Of a stretch of 64,000 nucleotides of DNA, positions 63,922 to 64,000 are shown piece by piece. The stretch is from assembly GCA_963575745.1 (NCBI GenBank), contig CAUYUJ010003407.1, positions 1-64,000 of the forward strand. Direction: 5' to 3'. The position numbers and the translations under genes were made by a program. Below the pieces are notes generated by a model. The model had not been told where the DNA came from. It was given only the letters and a program-made list of their open reading frames with translations, and did not search any database. The stretch comes from Prorocentrum cordatum (Eukaryota > Sar > Dinophyceae > Prorocentrales > Prorocentraceae). Positions within the stretch are counted from its first letter, which is position 1; the number at the start of each line of letters is the position of its first letter.

Positions 63922-64000
63922 CTGGCGCCGGCGGTGAACCGTCAACCTGGTCACCGCCGGGGACCTCGTAGAGCTTATTTCACGCGTAAGAGTGCTCGGA
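63922..64000 (+). mobile_element. HH S1 element, cut by window edge
   Basis: CTGGCGCCGGCGGTGAACC, TCACCGCCGGGG, ACCTCGTAGAGCTTATTTCACG; continues beyond the window. Confidence 0.8.

Overview
ORGANISM. The window is nuclear DNA of a eukaryotic protist, most likely a dinoflagellate or close alveolate relative (inference). Its two long LINE-type retrotransposons encode a reverse transcriptase with a W-A-D-N catalytic motif and a G-S-M-E-A-P / G-K-E-G-P motif B, which I associate with dinoflagellate LINEs. No host gene with a recognisable function was found. I saw no tRNA, rRNA, CRISPR array, spliced-leader motif or bacterial operon. Practically all 64 kb is repeats inserted into repeats.

MAIN REPEAT CLASS. 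More than 50 copies of one left end occur: CTGG(G)-NGCC, then a hairpin (stem CCGGCGGTRA / TYACCGCCGG), then CTCGTAGAGCTC or CTCGTAGAGCTTCC. A matching right end carries the inverted motif (GAGCTCTACGAGGTA or GGAAGCTCTACGAGTTA) inside an imperfect hairpin. I call these hairpin-headed (HH) elements. S types are about 350-400 bp. L types are about 1.07-1.28 kb and carry roughly five internal tandem repeats of about 178 bp. None has coding capacity. For at least fifteen copies the pre-insertion site can be rebuilt from the two flanks with no target-site duplication beyond an ambiguous single A, and the left flank is always A. Copies are nested up to five deep (41966-47528). A second hairpin-bearing class, here P elements, has a central palindrome of about 40 bp.

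LAYOUT. 1-3138: decayed HH units in both orientations. 3139-4664: retroelement X with a 361-codon ORF. 5035-10879: LINE1 (minus), decayed by frameshifts, inside an HH hairpin. 11201-15837: L-type units in both orientations. 15838-18887: S units, a CTC-rich low-complexity tract and a 73-bp tandem array. 18902-24290: LINE2 (minus), full length with a 14-bp target duplication. 24291-34443: nested HH elements, including a 7.26-kb nest that splits a reverse-transcriptase fragment and holds a 90-bp satellite. 34444-35243: stacked HH right ends. 35262-54640: L and S elements with P elements. 54641-55992: HH element split by a truncated LINE3. 55993-58562: a tandem array of about 350 bp built around HH right ends. 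58563-64000: nested L and S elements.

HOW THE PARTS INTERACT. LINEs probably supply reverse transcriptase and endonuclease for themselves and for X, which shares a 5' leader with LINE1. LINE1 and LINE3, and possibly two further insertions, sit in the loop of the HH hairpin. HH elements insert mainly into one another at recurrent positions. No HH-mobilising protein is encoded here, so these copies would need a trans-acting enzyme. The C-terminal RNase H-like region of both LINEs has its catalytic motifs in circularly permuted order.
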